DNA from: Aurantibrevibacter litoralis
Lineage (GTDB): Bacteria; Bacteroidota; Bacteroidia; Flavobacteriales; Flavobacteriaceae
DNA length: 49,435 bases
NCBI RefSeq assembly: GCF_034651555.1
Contig: NZ_JAYEEQ010000023.1
Location: forward strand, 1 to 49,435
Direction: 5' to 3'
The first letter of the stretch is position 1, and the number at the start of each line of letters is the position of its first letter. A program made the translations under genes and the position numbers. Positions 23,592 to 32,800 of this stretch are shown here, in pieces. The notes beneath the pieces are model-generated. The model worked only from the letters and a program-made list of their open reading frames with translations. It had not been told where the DNA came from and did not search any database.

Positions 23592-26297
23592 TTGCAATCA
23601 AACAAACATCATTTACTTTTTATTGGGCTGCTTTGGCTGGGTTGCATTTCTGTGTTCGGACAGGAAATTCCGATAACGCCATTGCCCATTAAAGCTATAC
23701 AAGATACTATCATTCCCCCGGCATTTACACTCACGGTACCCCAAGATAAGGCTGTAACCGACTCTATACAAGCAGATTCTATTAAAAAAAATAAACCCAT
23801 ACTGCTCGACAAAATTAATTACAAGGCAAAGGATTACGCACGACTTAGCCAAAAAGATCAAAAAATATATTTGTACAACGAAGCCGAAATTTACTACCAA
23901 GATACGGAGTTAAAAGCAGGTATTATTATCATGGACTATGTAAAAAATGAAGTTTATGCCGGTAGAATTAAAGATTCTTTGGGTAATTACAGCCAACTTC
24001 CCTATTTTAAGCAAGGATCCAATGTGGTTATTCCGGATTCTATTCGGTTTAATTTTGATACCCAAAAAGCCCTCATTTGGAATTCCCGAACCGAACAGCA
24101 AGCCGGATTAGGTCAATTGGGAAGCGATGCCATGAAAGTCTATGCCGATATCACAAAAAAAGAAAACGATTCTGTCTATTTCTTGAATGAAGGTAAACTT
24201 ACCACCTCCAAAGATACCATAGACCCGGATTACTATATTCGCGTAAAAAAGGCCAAATTTGTACCGAAAAAAAAAGTAATAGCTGGATTTAGTAACTTGT
24301 ACATCGCCGATGTCCCCACGCCCATTGCCCTGCCGTTTGCCTATTTTCCGTTAAGTGTAGGACGTACTGGCGGACTTATTTTTCCGGCCATTGGCAACGA
24401 TCCTAATAGAGGCTATTTTCTGCAAAATTTAGGTTATTATTTTCCGATAGGAGACTATTTGGATCTTAATGTGAGTGGCGATCTCTACACAAATGGGAGT
24501 TACGGCTTCCGCACAGAATCGGCCTATGTAAAACGCTATAAATACAGGGGTAACGTCAATTTTAATTTTGAAAACCTCATCATTAGCCAAAAAGGATTTA
24601 GTGACTTTAGCAGAACCACCATTTACAATATACGAATATCCCATTCTCAGGATCAAAAGGCCAACCCCAATTCCAGATTTTCGGCCTCTGTAAACCTCGG
24701 AAGTAGTCAGTTTTTTCGGAATTCGCTTCAACAACGAAACATCCCGAATACACAGATCAATAACTTGTCGTCTTCCATATCCTATTCTAAAACGTTTCCC
24801 GAGTATCCATCGGTAAATGTAAGCCTTACCGCTACCCATAACCAGAACACCAACACCGAGGTTATTGATATGACGTTGCCTACCTTGCAAGCAAGTATGG
24901 AACGTATTTTCCCTTTCGCCAAAAGGGACGGGATCAAAAAAGGGATTATTCAGAATATCAATTTTCAATATAACCTTAATGCCCGCAATGTAATACGCAC
25001 CACAGACGAGGATTTTTTAACGGCAAAAATGTTCGATAATGCCAGAGTGGGCGCCAAGCATACCATCCCCATAAGTACCAATTTTAAAGTGGCCAAATTT
25101 TTTAGCGTTACCGTAGGCGGTAATTATGAAGATGTATGGACCTTAGAAACTTTTAATCGACGGTTTGACGAGGACACGCAGGCTGTAGTTAGAGATACCA
25201 TTAAGGGTTTTGATCGTTTTAATCAGTACAACTTAAGTGTGGGTGTGGGCACCACATTATACGGAATGTTCAATTTTGGAGAAGGTAAAAAAATACAAGC
25301 CATACGGCATGTAATGCGGCCATCGATCAGTTATGGGTATGCCCCATCTTTTGATCAATTTTACGAAGATTTTTTAGACGGCAATGGCAATGTCGTGCAA
25401 TTTAGTAGGTTTGAAGGCACTTTAAACGGTGCGCCGCGTTTGGGAAAATCGAATGCGATGAGTTTTTCGCTGGCCAATACCTTTGAGGCCAAAGTAAAAG
25501 ATAAGGATTCTACGGCCACAGAACCAAAAAAAATAAATATCCTGAATAGTCTTAATTTTTCTACCGCCTATAATTTTGAGGCAGATAGCCTTAAATTGAG
25601 TCCCGTGAGTTTTAACGGAGGTACTACCATCCTCAATAATAAAATGTCGGTTAATTTCTCGGGAAGTTTAGATCCGTTTGCGATAGATAACAACGGAAGA
25701 CGTATAAACACCTATAATATAGATAATGGTGGTAGTCTATTTCGGTTGACGCGCGCCAACGTGAACCTAGGGTATTCGCTGGACAGCAAAACATTTGGAA
25801 AAAAAGGAAAAGGGACGGATGATGAAGACGAAACAGGCGACAATTATGTGCAGTCTAGTGGTGGCCGCGATGACGACCTGTTTGGCCGTGCCGATAATTT
25901 TAACAATGCAGATTATATTAATAAGGGTAAAGATCCCGATGATGTAGAAAACCCCATCTATGGCACTACCATACCCTGGGATGTGCGCTTGGCCTATTCT
26001 GCCAACTACAGCAACTCTAATCGCCAAAATGAGTTTACCAGCCATTCGCTAATGTTCTCCGGAAACCTTTCGCTTTCGCCCCGATGGAAAGTAGGAGTAT
26101 CTTCGGGTTATGATATTAAAAATCAAGGGTTTACATTGACTCAATTTCGTTTTGAACGCGATTTAAAAAGTTTCTTTATGAATTTTAGTTGGACGCCTTT
26201 TGGGGAGTTCGAGCGATGGTTCTTTAGAATTGGCATAAAGAGTTCAATTCTTCAGGATCTGAAATGGGACAACAGAAGCCAGCCCCCTAGACGATAG
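23592..26297 (+). CDS. lptD: LPS-assembly outer-membrane protein LptD (OstA/Imp-like)
   Basis: 901 residues from a TTG start. A signal peptide (HHLLFIGLLWLGCISVFGQ) follows directly, and no upstream ATG fits. An N-terminal OstA-like beta region (roughly 60-230, with YNEAEIYYQDTELKAGIIIM) precedes a large C-terminal barrel that starts around FAYFPLSVGRTGGLIFP and contains alternating aromatic strands to the end (FRFERDLKSFFMNFSWTPFG). LptD inserts lipopolysaccharide into the outer leaflet. An acidic Gly/Asp-rich loop (about 740-790, DDEDETGDNYVQSSGGRDDD) is notable. The following ridA is 71 bases downstream. Confidence 0.9.
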   Translation: MQSNKHHLLFIGLLWLGCISVFGQEIPITPLPIKAIQDTIIPPAFTLTVPQDKAVTDSIQADSIKKNKPILLDKINYKAKDYARLSQKDQKIYLYNEAEIYYQDTELKAGIIIMDYVKNEVYAGRIKDSLGNYSQLPYFKQGSNVVIPDSIRFNFDTQKALIWNSRTEQQAGLGQLGSDAMKVYADITKKENDSVYFLNEGKLTTSKDTIDPDYYIRVKKAKFVPKKKVIAGFSNLYIADVPTPIALPFAYFPLSVGRTGGLIFPAIGNDPNRGYFLQNLGYYFPIGDYLDLNVSGDLYTNGSYGFRTESAYVKRYKYRGNVNFNFENLIISQKGFSDFSRTTIYNIRISHSQDQKANPNSRFSASVNLGSSQFFRNSLQQRNIPNTQINNLSSSISYSKTFPEYPSVNVSLTATHNQNTNTEVIDMTLPTLQASMERIFPFAKRDGIKKGIIQNINFQYNLNARNVIRTTDEDFLTAKMFDNARVGAKHTIPISTNFKVAKFFSVTVGGNYEDVWTLETFNRRFDEDTQAVVRDTIKGFDRFNQYNLSVGVGTTLYGMFNFGEGKKIQAIRHVMRPSISYGYAPSFDQFYEDFLDGNGNVVQFSRFEGTLNGAPRLGKSNAMSFSLANTFEAKVKDKDSTATEPKKINILNSLNFSTAYNFEADSLKLSPVSFNGGTTILNNKMSVNFSGSLDPFAIDNNGRRINTYNIDNGGSLFRLTRANVNLGYSLDSKTFGKKGKGTDDEDETGDNYVQSSGGRDDDLFGRADNFNNADYINKGKDPDDVENPIYGTTIPWDVRLAYSANYSNSNRQNEFTSHSLMFSGNLSLSPRWKVGVSSGYDIKNQGFTLTQFRFERDLKSFFMNFSWTPFGEFERWFFRIGIKSSILQDLKWDNRSQPPRR

Positions 26298-26368
26298 TCT
26301 ACTGCGCATCTTATCTCCCGAATTATTACAAAAAGTTAATATTCGTACTTATATCTCATACAAAACCA

Positions 26369-26749
26369 ATGAAAAAAATTATACACACCCCAAAAGCCCC
26401 AGCACCCATAGGCCCCTACAGTCAAGCTGTTTTGTCCGGAGACACCTTATACATTTCCGGTCAAATTCCTCTAAATCCTGAAACCGGTCTCTTGGTAGAA
26501 AATGATATCCAAGCGGAAACAAGGCAAGTAATGGAAAATATAAAGGCCATTCTGGACGCTGCCGGAATGACCTTTGAACATGTGGTAAAAGCATCGATTT
26601 TTGTAACCGATATGCACCAATTTTTTGCAATAAATACGGTCTATGGTGCCTATTTTAATTCGGAAACCGCACCTGCTCGAGAAACAGTGGAAGTAGCTCA
26701 CCTCCCGAAATTTGTTAGGATAGAAATATCGATGATCGCAGTTACATAG
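26369..26749 (+). CDS. ridA: RidA/YjgF-family 2-iminobutanoate/2-iminopropanoate deaminase
   Basis: 126 residues, the standard family length. It has TPKAPAPIGPYSQAV, SGQIPLNPETG, ETRQVMENIKAILDAAG and the C-terminal ETVEVAHLPKFVRIEISMIA. The Arg in APARETV and the last Glu correspond to the conserved active-site residues of RidA. It removes reactive enamine/imine intermediates made by PLP enzymes, in the cytoplasm. The end overlaps the convergent kinase gene by 8 bases. Confidence 0.95.
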   Translation: MKKIIHTPKAPAPIGPYSQAVLSGDTLYISGQIPLNPETGLLVENDIQAETRQVMENIKAILDAAGMTFEHVVKASIFVTDMHQFFAINTVYGAYFNSETAPARETVEVAHLPKFVRIEISMIAVT

Positions 26750-27593
26750 TATCTGTATGAAACTTCATTAAACCTTCTATAGGTCGCTGGTGAATGACAC
26801 CCACCCTAAGATCGTTGCGTTCTAATGCCCAAACCAATTCTTCCCGTAAATAATGCGCAATACTGCCTACAAAACTTATCGGAACCTTGGTGGCCAAATC
26901 AAACTGCATAATGTGGTTATTAATAAATTGCTGAAACCCCTTTTCTATAACCCCTTTACAATACGGATGGTCTTTATTTTCTACCAAAAATCGGGCAAAC
27001 GTTGCCAAAAAGGTATTTGGATTGGGTTGCTTATACAAATTATTTTTAATTACATCGGCATCTAGATTGTATTCTGAGGCAAACTTTTCGGACAAATCCG
27101 TGGGTATTTTATGAAAGTAATAATCTCTAAGAATCTTTCTTCCAAAAAAATTGCCGCTACCGTCATCCATTAAAATATATCCTAAAGACGTTACTTTCTG
27201 TATCACCTTGGTACCATCATAATAACTACAATTAGATCCGGTTCCCAGAATACAAACAATACTTTGGTCTCCCTCCTTTGTAGTGGCGTAAATCGCGGCA
27301 TACGTATCTTCCTTTACTTCTGTTGTAGCATTGGGAAAAAAATCCTTAAATATGCCACCCAAAAATTTGCGCATGCGTTCAGTGCCGCATCCGGCACCGT
27401 AAAAGTGAAGGCGTGTAATTTTCTCTCTATTCTTAGAGAGCTCGAAATTGTTCGCCAAACGATCTTCTATAATCGGACGAGTTAGCACTTCCGGACTCAA
27501 TCCTAAGGTTTGTGTCCTAAAAAGTTGATTACCCTTCGCATCAAGTGCAATCCAATCTGATTTGGTTGCCCCACTATCAACTATCAATATCAT
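26742..27593 (-). CDS. BadF/BadG-type ATPase, N-acetylglucosamine-kinase-like
   Basis: This member of the ASKHA sugar-kinase/ATPase fold has 283 residues. Phosphate-1 loop is ILIVDSGATKSDWIALD, phosphate-2 region VCILGTGSNCSYYDG, then GYILMDDGSGNFFGR and a C-terminal adenosine-type motif VPISFVGSIAHYLREEL. Bacteroidetes homologues are usually called N-acetylglucosamine kinase. It could feed GlcNAc released by cell-wall hydrolases such as the GH3 enzyme in this window into metabolism. A hairpin terminator separates it from the upstream gapA, so it needs its own promoter; none was identified. Confidence 0.8.
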   Translation of the reverse strand: MILIVDSGATKSDWIALDAKGNQLFRTQTLGLSPEVLTRPIIEDRLANNFELSKNREKITRLHFYGAGCGTERMRKFLGGIFKDFFPNATTEVKEDTYAAIYATTKEGDQSIVCILGTGSNCSYYDGTKVIQKVTSLGYILMDDGSGNFFGRKILRDYYFHKIPTDLSEKFASEYNLDADVIKNNLYKQPNPNTFLATFARFLVENKDHPYCKGVIEKGFQQFINNHIMQFDLATKVPISFVGSIAHYLREELVWALERNDLRVGVIHQRPIEGLMKFHTDTM

Positions 27594-27604
27594 ATATCCA
27601 TATT

Positions 27605-27649
27605 TAAAAAGAATCCTGAAAATACCACCATTAAGGCCATTTTCAGGAT
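27605..27649 (-). terminator. Terminator after gapA
   Basis: On the minus strand a perfect 11-bp stem (ATCCTGAAAAT / ATTTTCAGGAT) encloses a GGCC-containing loop and is followed by a short T-rich run (TTCTTTTTAAA). It lies 23 bases past the gapA stop and before the kinase start at 27593. Confidence 0.75.
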
Positions 27650-27671
27650 ATCTTCTATCGTTAAAAACTTC

Positions 27672-28673
27672 TTAGAGTGTAGCGATATGTTGGATAAGAT
27701 CTACCATTTTATTGGAGAAGCCCGCCTCATTGTCGTACCAAGAAACCACTTTGAAAAATTTAGAATTAAGTTCTATTCCGGCACCGGCATCGAAAATGCT
27801 GGTTCTAGTGTCGCTAATAAAATCTTGAGACACTACAGCTTCTTCGGTATAGCCCAAAATTCCCTTTAATTCACCTTCCGACGCTTTTTTAAAGGCTTTT
27901 TTAATTTCCTCATAAGAGGTTTCTTTTGCCAAACGCACGGTTAAATCTACTACCGAAACATCGGCTGTGGGTACCCTAAAGGCCATGCCTGTAAGTTTTC
28001 CTTTAAGTTCCGGAATTACCTTGGTTACGGCCACAGCAGCACCGGTAGAGGCCGGAATAATATTCAACAAGGCACTTCTACCACCGCGCCAATCTTTTTT
28101 AGAAGGCCCGTCTACGGTCATTTGTGTGGCCGTAGTAGCATGTACCGTAGTCATTAAAGCTTCTTCTATTCCAAAATTATCATTTAAAACCTTGGCCAAA
28201 GGCGCCAAACAGTTCGTAGTACAAGATGCATTAGAAACAATGACATCTGATGCTTTTACGTCTTTATGATTTACGCCCATTACAAACATGGGGGCATCTT
28301 TGGAAGGAGCAGAAATAACTACTTTCTTAGCACCACCATCGATATGGTATTGTGCAGAATCCAAAGTGGTAAAAATACCGGTACACTCTGCTACTATGGC
28401 GGCACCAACAGCATCCCATTTAATGTTTTTTGGATCGCGTTCTGCCGTAATGCGCACTGTTTTGCCGTTTACTACCAAATGGCCGTCTTTTACTTCTACC
28501 GTGCCATCGAACTGTCCGTGTACAGAATCGTATTTCAACAAATAAGCCAAATGCTCAACGTCTAGCAAGTCATTAATAGCCACCACATCTACATCACCTC
28601 TTTTTACTGTGGCTCTGAAGACTAATCTTCCTATTCTTCCAAATCCGTTTATTCCAATTTTTAAATTTGACAT
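27672..28673 (-). CDS. gapA: Type I glyceraldehyde-3-phosphate dehydrogenase
   Basis: 333 residues, the standard length. NAD-binding motif is INGFGRIGRLVFRA, the catalytic Cys (about 151) sits in SNASCTTNCLAPL, substrate-site ATTATQMTVDGPSKKDWRGG follows, and the C-terminus has SWYDNEAGFSNKMVDLI. Catalyses the NAD- and phosphate-dependent oxidation of glyceraldehyde 3-phosphate in glycolysis. It starts 27 bases after pfkA on the same strand, so the two glycolytic genes form an operon driven from the pfkA promoter and ended by the 27605-27649 hairpin. Confidence 0.97.
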   Translation of the reverse strand: MSNLKIGINGFGRIGRLVFRATVKRGDVDVVAINDLLDVEHLAYLLKYDSVHGQFDGTVEVKDGHLVVNGKTVRITAERDPKNIKWDAVGAAIVAECTGIFTTLDSAQYHIDGGAKKVVISAPSKDAPMFVMGVNHKDVKASDVIVSNASCTTNCLAPLAKVLNDNFGIEEALMTTVHATTATQMTVDGPSKKDWRGGRSALLNIIPASTGAAVAVTKVIPELKGKLTGMAFRVPTADVSVVDLTVRLAKETSYEEIKKAFKKASEGELKGILGYTEEAVVSQDFISDTRTSIFDAGAGIELNSKFFKVVSWYDNEAGFSNKMVDLIQHIATL

Positions 28674-28700
28674 TTTTTCTGATTTTAAATATAATTAGTA

Positions 28701-29687
28701 CTAAGTTGTCATTATTTCTGAAACTCTTAAAAGTTCCTTATCTATTTTAGTATGGCCTTTTATGGCTTTGCTTATAGGTGTTAATGTTATTGTATTGTCT
28801 TGGATCCCTACCATAAGATTCGTTTTTCCTTCCATGAGTGCTTCTACCGCTTTTACCCCCATTCTGCTAGCCAATACCCTATCAAAACACGAGGGAGAAC
28901 CACCGCGCTGCAGATGCCCCAATACAGATACGCGAACGTCGTAAATAGGCAAATGTTCTTCTACGTAATCTTTTAGCTCGAACACGTTTTTTCCGGTCTT
29001 ATCGCCTTCTGCAACGACCACAATACTGGACGATTTTCCGGAATTTTTGCTTCGTTTTAAGGATTCTAATAAGCGCTCTAAACCTAAATTTTCTTCGGGT
29101 ATCAGGATTTCTTCGGCTCCGGCACCTACGCCGGCATTTAAGGCAATATGCCCTACATCTCTACCCATCACTTCTACAAAAAACAGTCGGTTGTGCGAAC
29201 TGGCCGTATCTCGTATTTTGTCTATGACATCAACCACGGTATTTAATGCCGTATCGAATCCCAGAGTGTAGGTTGTTCCAAAGATGTCATTGTCTATAGT
29301 ACCGGGAATCCCGATCACCGGAAAGTTGAATTCTTTATTAAAGAGCAAGGCTCCGGTAAAACTTCCATCGCCACCGATCACAATAAAAGCATCAATGCCG
29401 GCGGCAACCAATCGGTCATGCGCCATTTTTCGACCTTCTTTAGTTCTGAATTCCTTAGAGCGTGCCGATTTCAGAATTGTTCCTCCTTTGTTGATGATGT
29501 TATTAACACTTCGGGCGTCCATGGGCTTAAAATCGCCTTCTATCATCCCTTCGTATCCTCTGTATATGCCCACACATTCTATTTTCATATAAGCGCAGGT
29601 GCGCACCACTGAGCGTATTGCGGCATTCATCCCCGGAGAATCCCCTCCTGAGGTAAATACCCCTATTTTTCGTATTTTAGAAACCAT
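28701..29687 (-). CDS. pfkA: 6-phosphofructokinase
   Basis: 328 residues, close to the usual bacterial length of about 320. ATP-site motif is GVFTSGGDSPGMNAAIRSVV; GGDGSFTGA and the substrate/catalytic loop GIPGTIDNDIFGTTYTLGFD follow, then VEVMGRDVGHIAL and VLGHLQRGGSPSCFDRVLA. Phosphorylates fructose 6-phosphate with ATP. The GGDGS with Gly after the Asp is the ATP-dependent rather than PPi-dependent form. First gene of the pfkA-gapA operon, with a consensus promoter and a palindrome upstream. Confidence 0.96.
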   Translation of the reverse strand: MVSKIRKIGVFTSGGDSPGMNAAIRSVVRTCAYMKIECVGIYRGYEGMIEGDFKPMDARSVNNIINKGGTILKSARSKEFRTKEGRKMAHDRLVAAGIDAFIVIGGDGSFTGALLFNKEFNFPVIGIPGTIDNDIFGTTYTLGFDTALNTVVDVIDKIRDTASSHNRLFFVEVMGRDVGHIALNAGVGAGAEEILIPEENLGLERLLESLKRSKNSGKSSSIVVVAEGDKTGKNVFELKDYVEEHLPIYDVRVSVLGHLQRGGSPSCFDRVLASRMGVKAVEALMEGKTNLMVGIQDNTITLTPISKAIKGHTKIDKELLRVSEIMTT

Positions 29688-29713
29688 TTAAAATTTTCAA
29701 ACCGTAAAATTAA

Positions 29714-29742
29714 CAAACTTATTTTACATTGTTGACCGCAAA
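29714..29742 (-). promoter_or_regulatory. Bacteroidetes-type promoter of pfkA-gapA
   Basis: On the minus strand, TTTG (29742-29739), a 17-base spacer and TAAGTTTG (29721-29714) match the consensus fully. The -7 box ends 26 bases before the pfkA ATG. Confidence 0.75.
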
Positions 29743-29772
29743 GATGGTTAAATTTAGGTTATGCCAAATACG

Positions 29773-29788
29773 AGAACGTTTTCGTTCT
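29773..29788. promoter_or_regulatory. 16-base inverted repeat upstream of the pfkA promoter
   Basis: AGAACGTTTTCGTTCT has 6-bp arms around four Ts and lies about 30 bases upstream of the pfkA -33 box. No T-run follows it in either direction at terminator distance, so an operator for a glycolysis regulator is more likely than a terminator. A second small palindrome (ATTTTCGAAAAT) lies just beyond. Confidence 0.4.
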
Positions 29789-29842
29789 TATTTTTTTGCT
29801 GGTATTTTCGAAAATAAAACAAATAGAAGGTGAACTGTGGTA

Positions 29843-32800
29843 TTATCGACTTTTTATGGCCTTTGCCCTAATTTGTATCAGGCTGTCTTTTCCCATGATA
29901 TTTGTAGGGGCGGCTATTTCGGGGATTATTTGGCCCTCCTGATTTTTATTTTTGTTGAAAATTTTCCGAATCAACTCACTAAAACTATTAAAATCGACTT
30001 CATAAGACAACCCAATACCTTGGGTATACCCTTGCCTGTCTGTTAAAAATTGTTGAATTTCATTCTGCCTGTTAAAAATCTTAGCGCTTAAAGTACCTTC
30101 TTCATTGAGAAGAATTTGCATTTCTACATCACCGGCAACTACAGTCTCACTTACGCCACCTACCGGAACACCCACTCTCCCATTGATTAAAATACGTTCG
30201 TTTATTTTTGTGGAAACCGTTACACCTAATCTATTTTCGGTCTGAATATCTGCGTTTCGATCTTGTAATCCCTGCTCATAAGACACCCCTAGATCGAACT
30301 TATCATTACTACCGCCCAACACTTGATTAAGCAAGCCGGAAGCGGTTTGAATTAAATTCCCCGTTACGGCCTGTTGATTGATACCGCTGCTCTCGTTTAC
30401 AAAGGTGCCTTGAGCCAACAGAAAAAAAGCATTGCGCTCTTCTACGGTAGGATCTTGTAACCGATACTCCAGTTCGGATTTTACAATAGAGCTTGTACCC
30501 GGAAATTCGATATTAAAATTAATGGTAGGCCTTTCTAATTGATCTGTAAGACGGATGACTACCTCTGTGGGAATTCGTCGCGTATAGCCCGGATTATCTA
30601 GTAAGGGAGCCGGATTGGCGTTTAGAGAATACGCCGCTTCCATATTGAGCTGTGCTCCCAAAGGATCGCCCTCCCAGAGTATAGTACCGCCGGGTTTTAC
30701 TTTGAATTTTTTATCGATAACCCCGCCAAATTTATAGTTAAAATCCCCGGTAACGGTAACGAATTCGCCGTACATTTCAAACCGGTCATTGGTATTAATT
30801 CGGATGAGTAAAATACCTTCTCCTGTGCCTTTCAGCGCACTTCCAGTTTTAGGATCTAGCACAATCTCTACTTCAGCATCAGGAGTCACGGCCAAATCAA
30901 AGTTAAGTTCCACTCCTTCGTATTGTTTTAATGCCATCCTTTCCTTTTCCAAGGTCGTTGCATTTCGTTCAATAAAGTTGATGAACGAATAATTGCCTAC
31001 ACTGGCCACGTCACTAATCGGTATTTTTAAGGAGGTGCCCTTTGCCGTAGCACCATCTACATCAATGGTAAGGGCACTAGTTGGCCCGTGAATTCTGCCT
31101 GTGCCATTAAAATAACCGCTGCCGTAATATAGCACCTCTTCTTCAAAAGCTGTGTTTAAAATAAGAAACCTTTCGTTTTTGGTATTCACATCCAAATCTA
31201 ATCGCCAATTCGTAAAGAATTCATGCGAAATGGTTCCATTAAGGGTAGCCTTGGTTTTCATGGCGACATCGGAAAGCCCTACATTTTGAAAATTAAATGT
31301 CTGATTGGTAAGGCTTACGCCTGCATTGGGACTAAACGCGTAATCTACGTTTAAATACGGTATGGCAATACCGGCATTATTGAGGTTGAGCAACCCAAAC
31401 ATATCCGGATTATCGATATTACCCCTTATTTGTACACTTCCATTGAGTTTCCCTCTAATGTTGCTAATTACGCCTTGACCCAAAGGCGCAAAGGGTTCTA
31501 GATCAAAATCTCCAAATGAAGCCAAAAGATTGGCCTGTGGTATTTTTTCTCGATTGGTAATATTTCCTATGATGCTTAATTTTTCTTTACCCCTATCTGT
31601 AATTTGAGAATTTACGACAAAGTCGGTTAAATCCTTATTGCCAACAATACCCAATGTTAAATCGCCCAGGCGGATATCGTTTACCGATAAATCGGCAATA
31701 CTAAGACTGGAAGAAGGTAAATACACCTTGTCCTTTTGCAAAATTTGCAAAATGCCATTCACCTCTCCCTGCAATTTTAGACTGTCTATAACCGGTGTGA
31801 TTTTGTTTAGGGATACCAGCTTAAACTGTAATTCTAGATCCTTATAGGTAGAGTCTGCCAACTGCCCACGTAGCCGTATCTGTTCTTTGTTTTCATTGTT
31901 CATAACGATTTCTGAAATGAAAATGCTGTCTAATTTTTGAGATAGGGTTACTTTGTTCTCCGCATTGTTTTCTTGGTTTAGGATCCATTTGTTGCCTTTA
32001 AAACTCACATCCGAGGTTTTTAAACCAATCACCGATTTGTTGCCTTTGGTAAAAGTGTGATAAAAATTTAAGTTAAAGACATCGCTATTTTTGTTGCCGC
32101 CCCGAAACTCTGTTCTAAAAAACAAGGTGTCTTTTAAGGTGGTATTGATTAAGTTAAAATCTTTAACGTCATAATAGGGTGTAGACACATCAGCAACAGA
32201 TAGGAAGGTATTGAATAGCGGGTTTTTATTATCGATCTTTAATTCTATATCATCCAATTCATTACCATAAGCGGAAATACTGGGCGACTTAAACGTGAGC
32301 TTAAAATCGCCTTCATCTGCAATGATAGTACCGCGGATAAAGGTGTTGGGATCAAATTGTACTTCGGGAAAAAATACATCTACAATTTTATTGTATATCC
32401 TGAAATTAAAAGCCAACCGCTGTCCTTCAGTGATCTGAAACGGTTTATAATTGGTATACACACTACCTATAGAATTTTGAAGCAATTTCCCTAACTCGTT
32501 TACCTTAAAAGTGCCTTTAACATAACCGGTAATTATATCGGGAGAATTTATGGCGATGACTCGCGTAGTATCATTTTCAAAGGCGGCATTAATTTTAAAG
32601 TCATCAAAATAATAGGTGTCATTTTTGTTTTGAAAAACCGTATTCGTAAAAGCCACGTCACCTGTAATATTATCTAGTGTGGTGCCTGTTATAGCCATAG
32701 CGATATCGCCCTTAAAAATAGATACACTGTCATTAATAAAATTGGTCTTTTTTAAATCGGCATAGGCCACCGAGGCTTTAAAATTAAACTGATTATTGGC

